Shown: positions 36,890-45,962, numbered from the stretch's first letter. The stretch is DNA of 64,000 nt from an uncultured Sunxiuqinia sp. (GCF_947495665.1 NZ_CANLZV010000012.1:62001-126000), one strand, 5' to 3'. Notes: generated by a model from the letters alone, not told the origin. Made by a program: numbers and translations.

Positions 36890-38635
36890 CTAAGCCTCAT
36901 AGACTCCCGCGGTCAGCGCATATTCTCCAGGATAAACAGGCCTTGGGTTGGTATTCATCGAAATGATTTTCCCTTTGCTAAAGATGTTGCTGAACGCTGC
37001 CGGGCTCTTTAGGGTTTCTTTGGCTTTATCAATGCCTTTGTCTTCTTTGATAGCCGATTTGATGGCTCCCTTTTGGTAGTAATAACGCGTTACAATTTCA
37101 TCAGTCAGGATTTCTTTCAGCTCCTCCTTAAAGGCCTCCAGGTCTTTGTCCAGCTCATGGCCAATCTTGATTTTCAGCTGTTCAAATTCAGCTTGGGCGA
37201 TCTCATAGTATTTTTCTTCTTTGGCTGTTTTTAGCAGCTCGTTGAACGCCTCTTCCGTTTCCGATTGGTAGGAGAATTTGCGCGCTTTCACAAAAGCTTT
37301 AAAATCGTTGAAAATCTCGTTGGTCAACTCAAATTCTTCGGGAGTGGCGATTGACTCGTGTTCGCTGGCAAATTTGGTGGCATAGTCGAAGAAAAGGAAG
37401 TCGCGCATAAGGTTGATGGATAGGCTGCTGATTCGGTCCAGGTCAATTTTAATGTCCGGAACAATGCCGCCGCCGTCGTATACCTTACGTCCCTTTTTGG
37501 TGGTGAATTCACTGATCAGCGAGTCCGGAACAACGCCTACGCTGCCATCCTCGTTGCGATGTGAATAGTCGAGTGCCTGAATGCACCGCCCGCTGGGAAT
37601 GTAATATTTAGCTGTGGTAACTTTCAGTTTGGCGTTGTAGCTCAGGTCGCGTGTGGTTTGTACCAAGCCTTTTCCGAAGGTGCGGTTGCCAATGATTACC
37701 GCGCGGTCCAGGTCCTGAAGGGCGCCCGACACAATCTCAGATGCTGAGGCAGACCCCCGGTTTACCAGCACCGCAATAGGCATTACCGTATCGATGGGGT
37801 TTTCGGTAGCATGATACACTTTATCCCATTGTTTGACTTTGCCCTTGGTGCTGACCACTTCCGATCCTTTCGGAACAAAAAGGTTGACAATTTTAACTGA
37901 TTCCATGAGCAGGCCGCCCGGGTTGGAGCGCAAATCAAGAATCAGTGATTGGGCCTGATGCTGCTCTTTCAGTTCTACAAAGGCTTTTTTGACTTCATTG
38001 GCACAGTTCTGGGTGAAGTTGGAAAGGCGAATGTAGGCTGTTTCGTCGTCGAGCATGCCATAGTAGGGAACCGCATCAATCTGTATTTTTTCACGGACGA
38101 TGTCAATGTCCAGCTTTTTCTTTTGTCCCGGGCGTTCAATCTTAATTGAAACCACTTTATTGGCAGGGCCCTTAAGCAGGTTGCTTACATCTTCAACCGA
38201 CAGGTTCTGGGTTTCCTTTCCCGCTACTTCCAGCAGAATGTCACCGGCTTTTAGGCCCGCCTTTTGGGCTGGAAACCCTTCGTAAGGCTCAGCAATAACA
38301 ACCTGTTTGTCGTGCTTGCTTATGACGGCTCCAATGCCGGCATATTCTCCCGTGGTCATAAACTTGAAATCTTCCATTTCTGATTCGGGAATATAAGTGG
38401 TGTACGGATCGAGCGATTCAAGCATGTCGTCAATGCTGGTTTTGACCAGGTCCGTCGGGTTGATGTCGTCAACATAGAACAGGTTGAGTTCGCGAACCAG
38501 GGTGTAAAAAATATCCAGATTCTTGTCGATTAGGAATAACTTTTCATCGCGGTTGAAGCTTGTGAATACCAGTAGTCCAGAGAGAAGGACGGCGGTAAGG
38601 GTTAATCCTATTTTTGTTTTCCTGTTTTGTTTCAT
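36890..38635 (-). CDS. S41-family C-terminal processing peptidase
   Basis: 581-residue serine protease with a signal or anchor helix (about residues 8-26), a PDZ domain (about 90-165; YAGIGAVIS ... PAQKAGLKAGDILLEV), and the S41 catalytic domain with the Ser in RGSASASEIVSGAL and the Lys in RTFGKGLVQ, the Ser-Lys dyad of Ctp/Prc proteases. A C-terminal helical extension of about 170 residues follows. It works in the periplasm on protein C-termini. It is transcribed toward the polysaccharide locus and divergently from the DNA glycosylase gene. Confidence 0.92.
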   Translation of the reverse strand: MKQNRKTKIGLTLTAVLLSGLLVFTSFNRDEKLFLIDKNLDIFYTLVRELNLFYVDDINPTDLVKTSIDDMLESLDPYTTYIPESEMEDFKFMTTGEYAGIGAVISKHDKQVVIAEPYEGFPAQKAGLKAGDILLEVAGKETQNLSVEDVSNLLKGPANKVVSIKIERPGQKKKLDIDIVREKIQIDAVPYYGMLDDETAYIRLSNFTQNCANEVKKAFVELKEQHQAQSLILDLRSNPGGLLMESVKIVNLFVPKGSEVVSTKGKVKQWDKVYHATENPIDTVMPIAVLVNRGSASASEIVSGALQDLDRAVIIGNRTFGKGLVQTTRDLSYNAKLKVTTAKYYIPSGRCIQALDYSHRNEDGSVGVVPDSLISEFTTKKGRKVYDGGGIVPDIKIDLDRISSLSINLMRDFLFFDYATKFASEHESIATPEEFELTNEIFNDFKAFVKARKFSYQSETEEAFNELLKTAKEEKYYEIAQAEFEQLKIKIGHELDKDLEAFKEELKEILTDEIVTRYYYQKGAIKSAIKEDKGIDKAKETLKSPAAFSNIFSKGKIISMNTNPRPVYPGEYALTAGVYEA

Positions 38636-38660
38636 GGTGAACTGTTTTTAATGCAGACGA

Positions 38661-38668
38661 CAAAAATA
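38661..38668 (-). promoter_or_regulatory. -7 element of the S41 peptidase gene
   Basis: On the minus strand TATTTTTG matches TAnnTTTG, 25 bases upstream of the start codon at 38635. No -33 TTTG at the usual distance. Confidence 0.45.
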
Positions 38669-38822
38669 ATAAAGCTTTGTTTAAAAGCGGTTGTCATTTT
38701 CAGCTAATTAGTTAAATAATCTTAATTGGCATTACACTTTCAAGTTGAATTTTGACGATAGCAAACTTCGTGCGCCTGTGTTTGTCTTCGTTAAAGAAGA
38801 AGATACCGCTTTTTTAAAAGGC

Positions 38823-38830
38823 TATCTTTG
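38823..38830 (+). promoter_or_regulatory. -7 element directly before the DNA glycosylase start
   Basis: TATCTTTG ends only four bases before the ATG at 38835, which would place the transcript start at or next to the start codon and give an almost leaderless mRNA. Confidence 0.5.
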
Positions 38831-38834
38831 TGGT

Positions 38835-39395
38835 ATGGATGCAACTTCAAAAAGGCTCCCGGCCGGTTTTTTTCAGCGTGACACCCCTCAGGTAGCCCGC
38901 GAGCTGGTGGGTAAAACCCTTGTTCGCGCGTTTGGTGATGGAGCGGTTTGCCGGTACCGAATTACGGAAACCGAGGCCTATTGTGGGCAGGAAGATTTAG
39001 CGTGTCACACCAGCAAGGGACGTACCCGGCGAACTGAAGTGATGTTTCAGCCGGGTGGGCTGGTGTATGTGTATTTGATATACGGCCTGTATTGGCTGTT
39101 GAATGTGGTCACCGATCAGGAAGGACAGGGCTCGGCCGTGCTGATTCGTGGGCTGGAAGGATTTGATGGGCCGGGAAGGGTGGGGCGTGAGTTGCAACTT
39201 GACCGGTCATTTTATGGGGAGGACCTGGATACTTCCGCGCGGTTGTGGGTGGAAGATGCCCCTCATGAAGTAACCGTAACCGCTTTGCCGCGTATCGGAA
39301 TTCAGTATGCCGGGGAGCCTTGGGTGAGTAAGCCGTGGCGTTTTAAACAGGTGCCGGAAATTAATATTTCCCCCGCAGGCCCTGAGCACAGGTAA
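38835..39395 (+). CDS. DNA-3-methyladenine glycosylase (AAG/MPG type)
   Basis: 186-residue base-excision repair enzyme removing alkylated purines. Family motifs: QVARELVGKTLVR, the catalytic ITETEAYCGQEDLACH (Glu), GLVYVYLIYGLYWLLNVVT (the intercalating Tyr region) and AVLIRGLEG. Length fits the mammalian-type AAG family. ATG at 38835 begins just before the domain; an upstream TTG at 38745 would add 30 residues without conservation and would lie upstream of the -7 element, so it is unlikely. Confidence 0.9.
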   Translation: MDATSKRLPAGFFQRDTPQVARELVGKTLVRAFGDGAVCRYRITETEAYCGQEDLACHTSKGRTRRTEVMFQPGGLVYVYLIYGLYWLLNVVTDQEGQGSAVLIRGLEGFDGPGRVGRELQLDRSFYGEDLDTSARLWVEDAPHEVTVTALPRIGIQYAGEPWVSKPWRFKQVPEINISPAGPEHR

Positions 39396-39510
39396 AAGGT
39401 GGCTGTTATTCCGGATATCCCTTGCTATCGGCTATTTGAGTGCAGGAGGGTATTTGCAGCTTCTTGCTTGTAAATCTTTGGGTTAATTTTATTTTAGCTG
39501 CACTTTTCTG

Positions 39511-39541
39511 TTTGGTTTTTCAGAAAAAAGAAATACTTTTG
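39511..39541 (+). promoter_or_regulatory. Consensus Bacteroidota promoter of the rplM operon
   Basis: TTTG at 39511-39514 and TACTTTTG at 39534-39541 are 19 bases apart, an exact match to the TTTG-N19-TAnnTTTG consensus. The 160-base untranslated leader up to 39704 has potential to fold (for instance GCCCGATGTTGATAAGTCGG) and may be a ribosomal-protein leader, though I recognise no known class. Confidence 0.85.
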
Positions 39542-39704
39542 CAGTCCCGATTATTGTCCGTACTTGCAGTTCTTATAAATGATTGATAATGTTGTTGGTA
39601 GAAATCTTATTAACATGCCCGATGTTGATAAGTCGGAAGCCTCTCAACCAATTGGATTGTAAGTTTTTGCAACTTTTAGTGTTAATTTAAAAAATTAAAG
39701 GCAA

Positions 39705-40163
39705 GTGGATACTTTATCTTACAAGACCGTTTCGGCCAACAGTGCCACGGCAAATAAGGAATGGGTTGTGATTGACGCAACAGACATGGTGCTTGGTCGT
39801 TTGGCCACAGCAGTAGCCAAGATTCTGAGAGGCAAACACAAACCTAACTTTACACCTCACGCTGACTGTGGGGACAATGTAGTTGTTATCAACGCTGAAA
39901 AAGTGCGTTTAACAGGTAACAAACTGAGTGATAAAATTTACCTGCGCCACACTGGATACCCAGGTGGACAGCGCAAGCAAACTCCAGCCGATATTTTAGC
40001 TAAATATCCGGAACGTTTAGTGGAGAAAGCTGTAAAAGGTATGCTACCCAAAAATCGTTTGGGCCGCAAGGTTTATGGCAACATGAAAGTATACGTTGGT
40101 GCTGAGCACAAACAAGAGGCTCAAAATCCAAAAGTAATTGATTTAAACAAGATTAAACTATAA
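39705..40163 (+). CDS. rplM: Ribosomal protein L13
   Basis: 152-residue large-subunit protein. The Bacteroidota-type N-terminus [12 protein letters not shown] precedes the conserved [42 protein letters not shown], and [12 protein letters not shown] near the C-terminus. The start is GTG at 39705, supported by the conserved DTLSYKT beginning and the lack of an ATG. rpsI follows after two bases. Confidence 0.97.
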   Translation: MDTLSYKTVSANSATANKEWVVIDATDMVLGRLATAVAKILRGKHKPNFTPHADCGDNVVVINAEKVRLTGNKLSDKIYLRHTGYPGGQRKQTPADILAKYPERLVEKAVKGMLPKNRLGRKVYGNMKVYVGAEHKQEAQNPKVIDLNKIKL

Positions 40164-40165
40164 CA

Positions 40166-40552
40166 ATGGAAGTCGTAAATACCCTAGGACGTAGAAAATC
40201 TGCTGTTGCTCGTGTTTACATCAGCGAGGGCAAAGGAAATGTTACCATTAATAAAAGGGATTTGAAAGAGTATTTCCCCAATGGAACACTGCAGTATATT
40301 GTTATGCAACCCTTAAACCTTGTTGGTGTAGCTGATCAATATGATGTAAAAGTAAATCTTGACGGAGGTGGTATTAAAGGACAAGCTGAGGCTTTGCGTT
40401 TAGCAATCTCCAGAGCTTTGATCGAAATCGATCCGGAAGCAAGACCAGTATTGAAACAAGCCGGCTTTTTGACGCGTGACCCACGTGAAGTGGAACGTAA
40501 AAAACCAGGTCAACCAAAAGCACGGAAACGTTTCCAATTCTCAAAACGTTAA
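40166..40552 (+). CDS. rpsI: Ribosomal protein S9
   Basis: 128 residues: [13 protein letters not shown] at the N-terminus, [19 protein letters not shown] in the middle, and the basic C-terminal tail ending [11 protein letters not shown] that reaches the ribosomal P-site. Operon partner of rplM as in most bacteria. The 114-base gap to rpsB has no terminator. Confidence 0.98.
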   Translation: MEVVNTLGRRKSAVARVYISEGKGNVTINKRDLKEYFPNGTLQYIVMQPLNLVGVADQYDVKVNLDGGGIKGQAEALRLAISRALIEIDPEARPVLKQAGFLTRDPREVERKKPGQPKARKRFQFSKR

Positions 40553-40666
40553 GAACGATTATCAATCTAAATATGACTGTGGATCTGAAATCACTGAGAC
40601 TTCCAACTTTTGGTTAGGAGCTACTCAGCGGTTGCTTTTCAACAAATTATTTAAAAAAGTAAAAAG

Positions 40667-41488
40667 ATGCCAAGAACAAATTTTCAAGAATTATTGGATG
40701 CAGGTGTACACTTTGGTCACCTGAAAAGAAAGTGGAATCCAAACATGGCTCCATACATTTTCATGGAGAAAAACGGAATTCACATCATCGATTTACAGAA
40801 AACTGTTGTGAAAATCGATGAGGCCGCTGCCGCCTTGAAACAAATTGCCAAATCGGGACGCAAAATTTTATTCGTTGCAACGAAAAAACAAGCTAAAGAA
40901 ATCGTTGCCGATGCCGTAGGGGGTGTGAATATGCCTTACGTAGTTGAGCGTTGGCCAGGGGGTATGCTAACCAACTTCCCAACCATCCGTAAAGCGGTGA
41001 AAAAAATGATCGCTATCGACAAAATGGCGAATGACGGAAGTTGGGATAACTTGTCAAAACGCGAAAAGTTGCAAATTACACGTCAGCGTGCTAAACTGGA
41101 AAAAGTTCTGGGAAGTATCGCCGACTTAACGCGTCTTCCAGCAGCCTTGTTTGTTGTTGACGTATTGAAAGAAAAGATCGCTGTTCGCGAAGCTCAGAAA
41201 TTGGGTATTCCTGTATTCGCAATGGTTGATACCAATTCAAATCCAGAGGGATTGGATTTTGTCATTCCTGCTAACGATGATGCTTCTCAATCGGTTCGTT
41301 TGATTGTTCGCCTGATGTGCGATGCTATTGGCGAAGGTTTGAACGAGCGCAAAGTAGAGCGTGAAAACGAAGGTGACGAAGACAAACCCAAAAAAGCCAG
41401 AAGCAAAAAATCAGCTGCTAAAGCTGAAGTGAAAGCAGAAGCTAAGGCTGAAGGAGATGTTGAAGTAGAGAAAAACAACGAAGAATAA
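40667..41488 (+). CDS. rpsB: Ribosomal protein S2
   Basis: 273 residues: FQELLDAGVHFGHLKRKWNPNM, VATKKQAKEIV, RWPGGMLTNFPTIRK and the PVFAMVDTNSNPEGLDFVIPANDDA segment are all conserved. The C-terminus has a charged Lys/Ala/Glu-rich tail of about 45 residues, an extension seen in several Bacteroidota. tsf follows 33 bases later, the usual pair. Confidence 0.98.
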   Translation: MPRTNFQELLDAGVHFGHLKRKWNPNMAPYIFMEKNGIHIIDLQKTVVKIDEAAAALKQIAKSGRKILFVATKKQAKEIVADAVGGVNMPYVVERWPGGMLTNFPTIRKAVKKMIAIDKMANDGSWDNLSKREKLQITRQRAKLEKVLGSIADLTRLPAALFVVDVLKEKIAVREAQKLGIPVFAMVDTNSNPEGLDFVIPANDDASQSVRLIVRLMCDAIGEGLNERKVERENEGDEDKPKKARSKKSAAKAEVKAEAKAEGDVEVEKNNEE

Positions 41489-41521
41489 TTGCTCTTTTAA
41501 CAACTAAAAACACAAACAATT

Positions 41522-42349
41522 ATGGCAATTACTGCTGCAGATGTAATGAAGTTGCGTAAAGCAACAGGCGCCGGCATGATGGACTGTAAAAACGCCCTTG
41601 CCGATGCAAACGGTGATTTTGATGCCGCCGTTCAGATAATCCGCGAAAAAGGTAAACTGGTAGCAAACAAGCGTTCTGACCGCGAAGCTTCAGAAGGTGT
41701 TGCGCTTGCTGGTGTTAGTGATGATAATAAATTCGGAGCAATCGTTGTTTTGAACTGTGAAACAGACTTCGTGGCCAAAAATGAAGACTTTGTTAATAAA
41801 ACCAAATCCTTTTTGGATGCGGCAATTGCTAACAAAGCAGCTGACTTGGAAGCATTGAAAGCACTGGAAGTTGATGGACGTACAATTGAATCACACGTTG
41901 CAGAGCAATCTGGTGTGATTGGTGAGAAAATTGAATTGTCTTTCTACGCTAAAGTGGAAGCCGAAGCTGTTGTTCCTTACATTCACCCAGGAAATAAATT
42001 AGCCACGTTGGTTGGTTTCAACCAAGGAGTAGCTGATGTGCAAATTCTGAAGGATGTAGCGATGCAAGTGGCTGCAATGAGCCCGGTAGCTGTTGATAAA
42101 GATAATGTTGCTCCTGAGGTTGTTGAGAAAGAATTGGAAATTGCCAAGGAAAAATTCCGTCAGGAAGGCAAGCCAGAAGCAATGCTTGACAAAATCGCTC
42201 AAGGTGCTTTGAATAAATTCTTCAAAGAAAACACATTGTTGAATCAAGCCTTTGTGAAAGACAACAAACAAACAGTAAAAGAATACCTGCAATCAGCTGA
42301 TAAAGGGTTGACGGTTACTGAGTTTGTTCGTACAACACTAGCAGAATAA
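41522..42349 (+). CDS. tsf: Translation elongation factor Ts
   Basis: 275-residue nucleotide exchange factor for EF-Tu. The N-terminal UBA-like domain has VMKLRKATGAGMMDCKNAL and the core has VVLNCETDFVAKNEDF. Full length. Last gene of the rplM-rpsI-rpsB-tsf operon; a strong terminator follows. Confidence 0.98.
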   Translation: MAITAADVMKLRKATGAGMMDCKNALADANGDFDAAVQIIREKGKLVANKRSDREASEGVALAGVSDDNKFGAIVVLNCETDFVAKNEDFVNKTKSFLDAAIANKAADLEALKALEVDGRTIESHVAEQSGVIGEKIELSFYAKVEAEAVVPYIHPGNKLATLVGFNQGVADVQILKDVAMQVAAMSPVAVDKDNVAPEVVEKELEIAKEKFRQEGKPEAMLDKIAQGALNKFFKENTLLNQAFVKDNKQTVKEYLQSADKGLTVTEFVRTTLAE

Positions 42350-42372
42350 GAGCTTATATCTCTATACATAGC

Positions 42373-42403
42373 AGGGCTAACCAAAATGGTTAGCCCTTTT
42401 TTT
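42373..42403 (+). terminator. Terminator of the rplM-tsf operon
   Basis: AGGGCTAACC pairs with GGTTAGCCCT over a five-base loop, followed by seven T residues, 24 bases after the tsf stop. Confidence 0.92.
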
Positions 42404-42700
42404 ATGCCTTGTGTTTGAGGAAAAGTTTCTGAGTACATAGGGGCAGGGGCATGGACTTCCAGATGCTCACGACTGACTACTTTCTTTCTCCTTTAACTTT
42501 GGCTCTTGCTTCTCTTAAGCCATCCGACCCGGTTCCCGGGGCACCTTCCCTTCGAGAGTGGAAGGAAGTCTAACCACTGGCGCAAGTGTGCATTCTAACT
42601 TGTTTTTTCTTTTGCATGCTCTGTATCAATGCCTGAATAAGGTTGAATGGGAAATAAAGTTTATTGGGTTTCTTCGTTAGGAGGCTTCGACGAGAGCAGC

Positions 42701-42980
42701 CATCTTGCGTCAGAGAATGATGCTACCCCGCCCGACAACGACCATCTTTTATAAGATGAGAACAATCTTACAGAAGATCATGATGCTACCCCGCCCGATA
42801 GCCTCTCTCTGGCATAAGATTAAGACCATCTTCCATCAGAGGATCATGCTACCCCGCCCGATGGAGGCTATCTTCCATCAGAGGAAGCTTCTCTTATAGA
42901 AGATCAAGACGCTACCCCGTCAGATAGCCATCATCTTCCATAAGATAATGGCTATCTTATGGAAGATGATGATCCTACCC
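42701..42980. repeat. 63-bp tandem array built from 21-bp palindromic subunits
   Basis: CTACCC recurs at 42723, 42786, 42849, 42912 and 42975, exactly 63 bases apart. Between these are subunits at 21-base steps, several of the form ATCTT-N4-AAGAT (for example at 42744, 42765, 42933 and 42954). In one plus frame it reads as seven-residue units such as MLPRP and IFHQR, with one TAG. The rest of 42404-43102 shows no gene. Confidence 0.85.
42929..42971. repeat. 18-bp perfect inverted repeat at the end of the 63-bp array
   Basis: CATCATCTTCCATAAGAT and its exact reverse complement flank the seven-base loop AATGGCT. It is formed by two adjacent 21-bp subunits that are mutually complementary. No T tract follows. 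Confidence 0.8.
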
Positions 42981-43102
42981 TTAAAGCAAAAAACGCCAAA
43001 GATCCAGTGAGGGTAGGGGATACGGGGGCTCCATTTGCCAGCTAACTGCTGTTTGTCACCGGTCCTCCTTCTTCGTTTTCCTTGGTGCCTCATTGTATGA
43101 AC

Positions 43103-43134
43103 AAAAAAAGGCCGGATCTCTCGAAACGGCCTTT
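43103..43134 (-). terminator. Terminator of glyS
   Basis: On the minus strand AAAGGCCG pairs with the CGGCCTTT side over an 11-to-12-base loop and is followed by seven T residues, 22 bases after the glyS stop codon. Confidence 0.85.
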
Positions 43135-43155
43135 AATGGTAGTATGTGTTATTGC

Positions 43156-44709
43156 TTAGCTTAACTTAGCAAAAAGCGCTTTAAAATTCACCTGCGAAGC
43201 AATGATTTCTTTTAGTTCGCTGATTGCTACGCGCTCTTGTTTCATTGTGTCGCGGTAGCGAATAGTGACCGTTTGATCCTCCAGGCTTTGGTGGTCTACC
43301 GTAGCGCAAAATGGGGTTCCTACAGCGTCCTGACGACGGTAGCGTTTTCCGATGGAGTCTTTCTCGTCATACTGACAGTTGAAGTCAAACTTCAGGTCAT
43401 CAATAATTTCGCGGGCCTTTTCAGGCAGTCCGTCTTTCTTCACCAAAGGCATTACAGCCAGTTTTACAGGCGCAAGCGGTGCAGGCAGTTTCAAGACTAC
43501 ACGGGTATCTTTTTTGCCATTTGCGGATTCCAGCTCTTCCTCAAAATAAGAGGCTGACATGATTTGCAGGAACATGCGGTCAAGCCCGATAGAAGTTTCT
43601 ACGACATAAGGAACGTAGGACTCTCCTAATTCCGGATCGTAATATTGAATTTTCTTACCGGAGAATTCCTGGTGTTGAGACAGGTCAAAGTCGGTGCGGG
43701 AGTGAATTCCCTCTACTTCTTTGAAACCAAAGGGGAATTTGTATTCTACATCCACAGCAGCATTGGCGTAGTGAGCCAGCTTTTCGTGCTCGTGAAAGCG
43801 GTAGTTGTCATCGCCAAAGCCCAATGCGCGGTGCCATTTCATGCGGGTTTCCTTCCACTTTTCAAACCAGTCAAGCTCTGATCCTGGGCGAACGAAGAAT
43901 TGCATCTCCATTTGTTCGAATTCGCGCATGCGGAAAATAAACTGGCGGGCCACAATCTCGTTCCGGAATGCTTTACCAATCTGCGCAATTCCAAACGGAA
44001 TTTTCATGCGTCCGGTCTTTTGAACGTTCAGGTAGTTTACAAAGATTCCCTGGGCTGTTTCAGGGCGCAGGTACACTTTTAAGGCACCGTCGGCTGTCGA
44101 GCCCATTTCGGTTCCAAACATCAGGTTGAATTGACGGACATCGGTCCAGTTGCGTGTGCCGCTGATCGGGCAGGCGATCTCCTGGTCAACAATGATTTGT
44201 TTGAGCTCAGCCAGGTCATTGTCGTTAAGGGCTTTTGCAAAACGGGCATGCAGCTCATTCCATTTCTGCTGGTTGGCCAGCACACGTGGGTTGGTTTCGC
44301 GGAATTGTTTTTCGTCAAACGCATCGCCAAAACGTTTTTGAGCTTTGGCAACTTCCTTGTTCATTTTTTCTTCGAACTTAGCCAGTTGCTCTTCAATTAA
44401 AACATCGGCACGGTAACGCTTCTTCGAGTCCTTGTTGTCAATCAACGGATCGTTAAAGGCATCTACGTGACCTGAAGCTTTCCAGATAGTGGGGTGCATA
44501 AAGATGGCCGAGTCCAGGCCAACTACATTTTCGTGCAGCATCACCATGCTGTCCCACCAATATTTTTTGATGTTGTTTTTAAGTTCTACGCCATTCTGAC
44601 CGTAATCATACACCGCTCCAAGCCCATCGTAAATTTCGCTTGACTGAAATACAAACCCATACTCTTTACAATGCGCAATCAGCTTCTTGAAAATATCTTC
44701 CTGAGCCAT
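43156..44709 (-). CDS. glyS: Glycyl-tRNA synthetase (dimeric class II type)
   Basis: 517-residue enzyme charging tRNA-Gly. The start IFKKLIAHCKEYGFVFQSSEIYDGLGAVYDYG is diagnostic of the single-chain alpha2 GlyRS. Class II motif 2 lies around IGKAFRNEIVARQFIFRMREFEQMEMQFF and motif 3 near SIGLDRMFLQIM; the C-terminal anticodon-binding domain follows LPAPLAPVKLAVMPL. Upstream on the same strand is the DUF4834 gene, 30 bases away, so they may be cotranscribed. Confidence 0.96.
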   Translation of the reverse strand: MAQEDIFKKLIAHCKEYGFVFQSSEIYDGLGAVYDYGQNGVELKNNIKKYWWDSMVMLHENVVGLDSAIFMHPTIWKASGHVDAFNDPLIDNKDSKKRYRADVLIEEQLAKFEEKMNKEVAKAQKRFGDAFDEKQFRETNPRVLANQQKWNELHARFAKALNDNDLAELKQIIVDQEIACPISGTRNWTDVRQFNLMFGTEMGSTADGALKVYLRPETAQGIFVNYLNVQKTGRMKIPFGIAQIGKAFRNEIVARQFIFRMREFEQMEMQFFVRPGSELDWFEKWKETRMKWHRALGFGDDNYRFHEHEKLAHYANAAVDVEYKFPFGFKEVEGIHSRTDFDLSQHQEFSGKKIQYYDPELGESYVPYVVETSIGLDRMFLQIMSASYFEEELESANGKKDTRVVLKLPAPLAPVKLAVMPLVKKDGLPEKAREIIDDLKFDFNCQYDEKDSIGKRYRRQDAVGTPFCATVDHQSLEDQTVTIRYRDTMKQERVAISELKEIIASQVNFKALFAKLS

Positions 44710-44739
44710 AATAATCGTTATTAAAATATCCGTTTGAAA

Positions 44740-45000
44740 TTAATCGACTTCTTCAAAATCAACATACTCGCCTTCGTCTTTGGGAATGCGTCCATTGTTG
44801 TATTGGTTTTTCTCAATGGTTACTTCGCCTTCTGGTTTTGAGGGGCGGGGTTCCCTGAAATCCCGATGTTGTTTTGGCTGACTTATAAATAAGGGGAGAA
44901 CATACTTTGTAAGCAACTTGATCAGATAGTAAATGACCACGAAGACAAATAATGTTCTAAAAAATCCTACCAAAAATAAAATCACATTTAATTGTTCCAT
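44740..45000 (-). CDS. DUF4834-type small membrane protein
   Basis: 86 residues: one N-terminal membrane helix (about 7-38, FLVGFFRTLFVFVVIYYLIKLL), then a basic linker and an acidic tail (KDEGEYVDFEEVD). This matches the short Bacteroidota family of unknown function DUF4834. It lies just upstream of glyS in the same direction and divergent from pyrH. No function is known. Confidence 0.75.
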   Translation of the reverse strand: MEQLNVILFLVGFFRTLFVFVVIYYLIKLLTKYVLPLFISQPKQHRDFREPRPSKPEGEVTIEKNQYNNGRIPKDEGEYVDFEEVD

Positions 45001-45118
45001 ATCTCTTGAAAATCAGCGGCCGTAAAATTAGCAATTATATTATGAATTGGGAATTTGATTCGCTCAATTATTGAAATTTGGAGATAGAATTGATTTATCG
45101 GAATTTTTAGAATATTTC

Positions 45119-45126
45119 TACCTTTG
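45119..45126 (+). promoter_or_regulatory. -7 element upstream of pyrH
   Basis: TACCTTTG matches TAnnTTTG and ends 16 bases before the ATG, giving a short leader. A TTG at 45090 is farther upstream than the usual spacing. Confidence 0.6.
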
Positions 45127-45142
45127 CAGGAAAAAGAAAAAA

Positions 45143-45853
45143 ATGACCACATACAAACGCGTTCTGTTAAAATTAAGCGGTGAATCTCTGATGGGAGAAC
45201 AAGCTTATGGTATTGATCAGGAAAGGCTGAGTGATTATGCTATCCAAATTAAAGAAGCGGTTGCTTTGGGTGTCCAAATCGGAATCGTGATTGGCGGCGG
45301 CAATATTTTCAGAGGACTTAGCGGTGCTGCCAAAGGATTTGACCGGGTAAAGGGTGATCAGATGGGCATGATGGCTACGGTGATCAACAGCCTGGCTTTG
45401 AATTCGGCCTTGACCGCCCATGGGGTGAAGTCGCGGGTGCTAACTGCGATTCGCATGGAGCCGGTTGGCGAGTTTTACTCCAAAGACAAAGCCATTGAGA
45501 CCTTGGAAAAGGGCGAAGTTGCCATTTTCTCCGCCGGAACCGGAAACCCTTACTTTACGACAGACACGGGCTCATCATTACGCGGAATAGAAATTGAAGC
45601 GGATGCCATGTTAAAGGGAACGCGTGTAGATGGTATTTATACTGCCGATCCGGAAAAGGATGCTTCGGCCACTAAGTTTGATAAAATATCTTTTGATGAG
45701 ATTTACAACCGGGGTTTGAAAGTGATGGATTTGACGGCAACAACCATGTGTAAAGAAAATAATTTACCCATCGTTGTGTTTAATATGGACGAGAAAGGCA
45801 ACCTGCTGAAAGTCTTGTCTGGCGCGAATATTGGGACGTTGGTACACGTCTGA
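45143..45853 (+). CDS. pyrH: UMP kinase
   Basis: 236-residue hexameric bacterial UMP kinase (amino-acid-kinase fold) making UDP from UMP. Motifs: RVLLKLSGESLMG, VIGGGNIFRG, DQMGMMATVINSLAL, FSAGTGNPYFTTDT and LKGTRVDGIYTADPEKD. ATG at 45143 is chosen because the family begins here and the -7 element is at 45119; an upstream TTG frame is rejected. The ribosome recycling factor gene follows, a common neighbour. Confidence 0.97.
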   Translation: MTTYKRVLLKLSGESLMGEQAYGIDQERLSDYAIQIKEAVALGVQIGIVIGGGNIFRGLSGAAKGFDRVKGDQMGMMATVINSLALNSALTAHGVKSRVLTAIRMEPVGEFYSKDKAIETLEKGEVAIFSAGTGNPYFTTDTGSSLRGIEIEADAMLKGTRVDGIYTADPEKDASATKFDKISFDEIYNRGLKVMDLTATTMCKENNLPIVVFNMDEKGNLLKVLSGANIGTLVHV

Positions 45854-45880
45854 ACGAAATTTTTATACTAAAATTGATTA

Positions 45881-45916
45881 AAAAAGTTAAGGAATTTCAA
45901 AATTCTTTAATTTTTT
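45881..45916 (+). terminator. Possible terminator/attenuator after pyrH
   Basis: AAAAAGTTAAGGAATTT can pair with AAATTCTTTAATTTTTT over a two-base loop, ending in six T residues. It is AT-rich and therefore weaker; the frr promoter follows immediately. Confidence 0.45.
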
Positions 45917-45917
45917 C

Positions 45918-45925
45918 TATATTTG
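45918..45925 (+). promoter_or_regulatory. -7 element upstream of frr
   Basis: TATATTTG fits TAnnTTTG and lies 37 bases before the frr ATG at 45963. Confidence 0.55.
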
Positions 45926-45962
45926 CTCACAGCACAACGATACTGACCATTTTAAATTGAAT

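Noticed and set aside
38745-38834. 30-residue N-terminal extension of the DNA glycosylase from a TTG
   Set aside because: Not conserved in the family and located upstream of the -7 element.
42705-42899. Open reading frame across the 63-bp array
   Set aside because: It exists only because the repeat length is a multiple of three; it has no leader signals and is followed by a stop inside the continuing array.
42701-42980. CRISPR array
   Set aside because: There are no unique spacers between constant repeats; units vary throughout and no cas genes are present. The same holds for 15779-15967.
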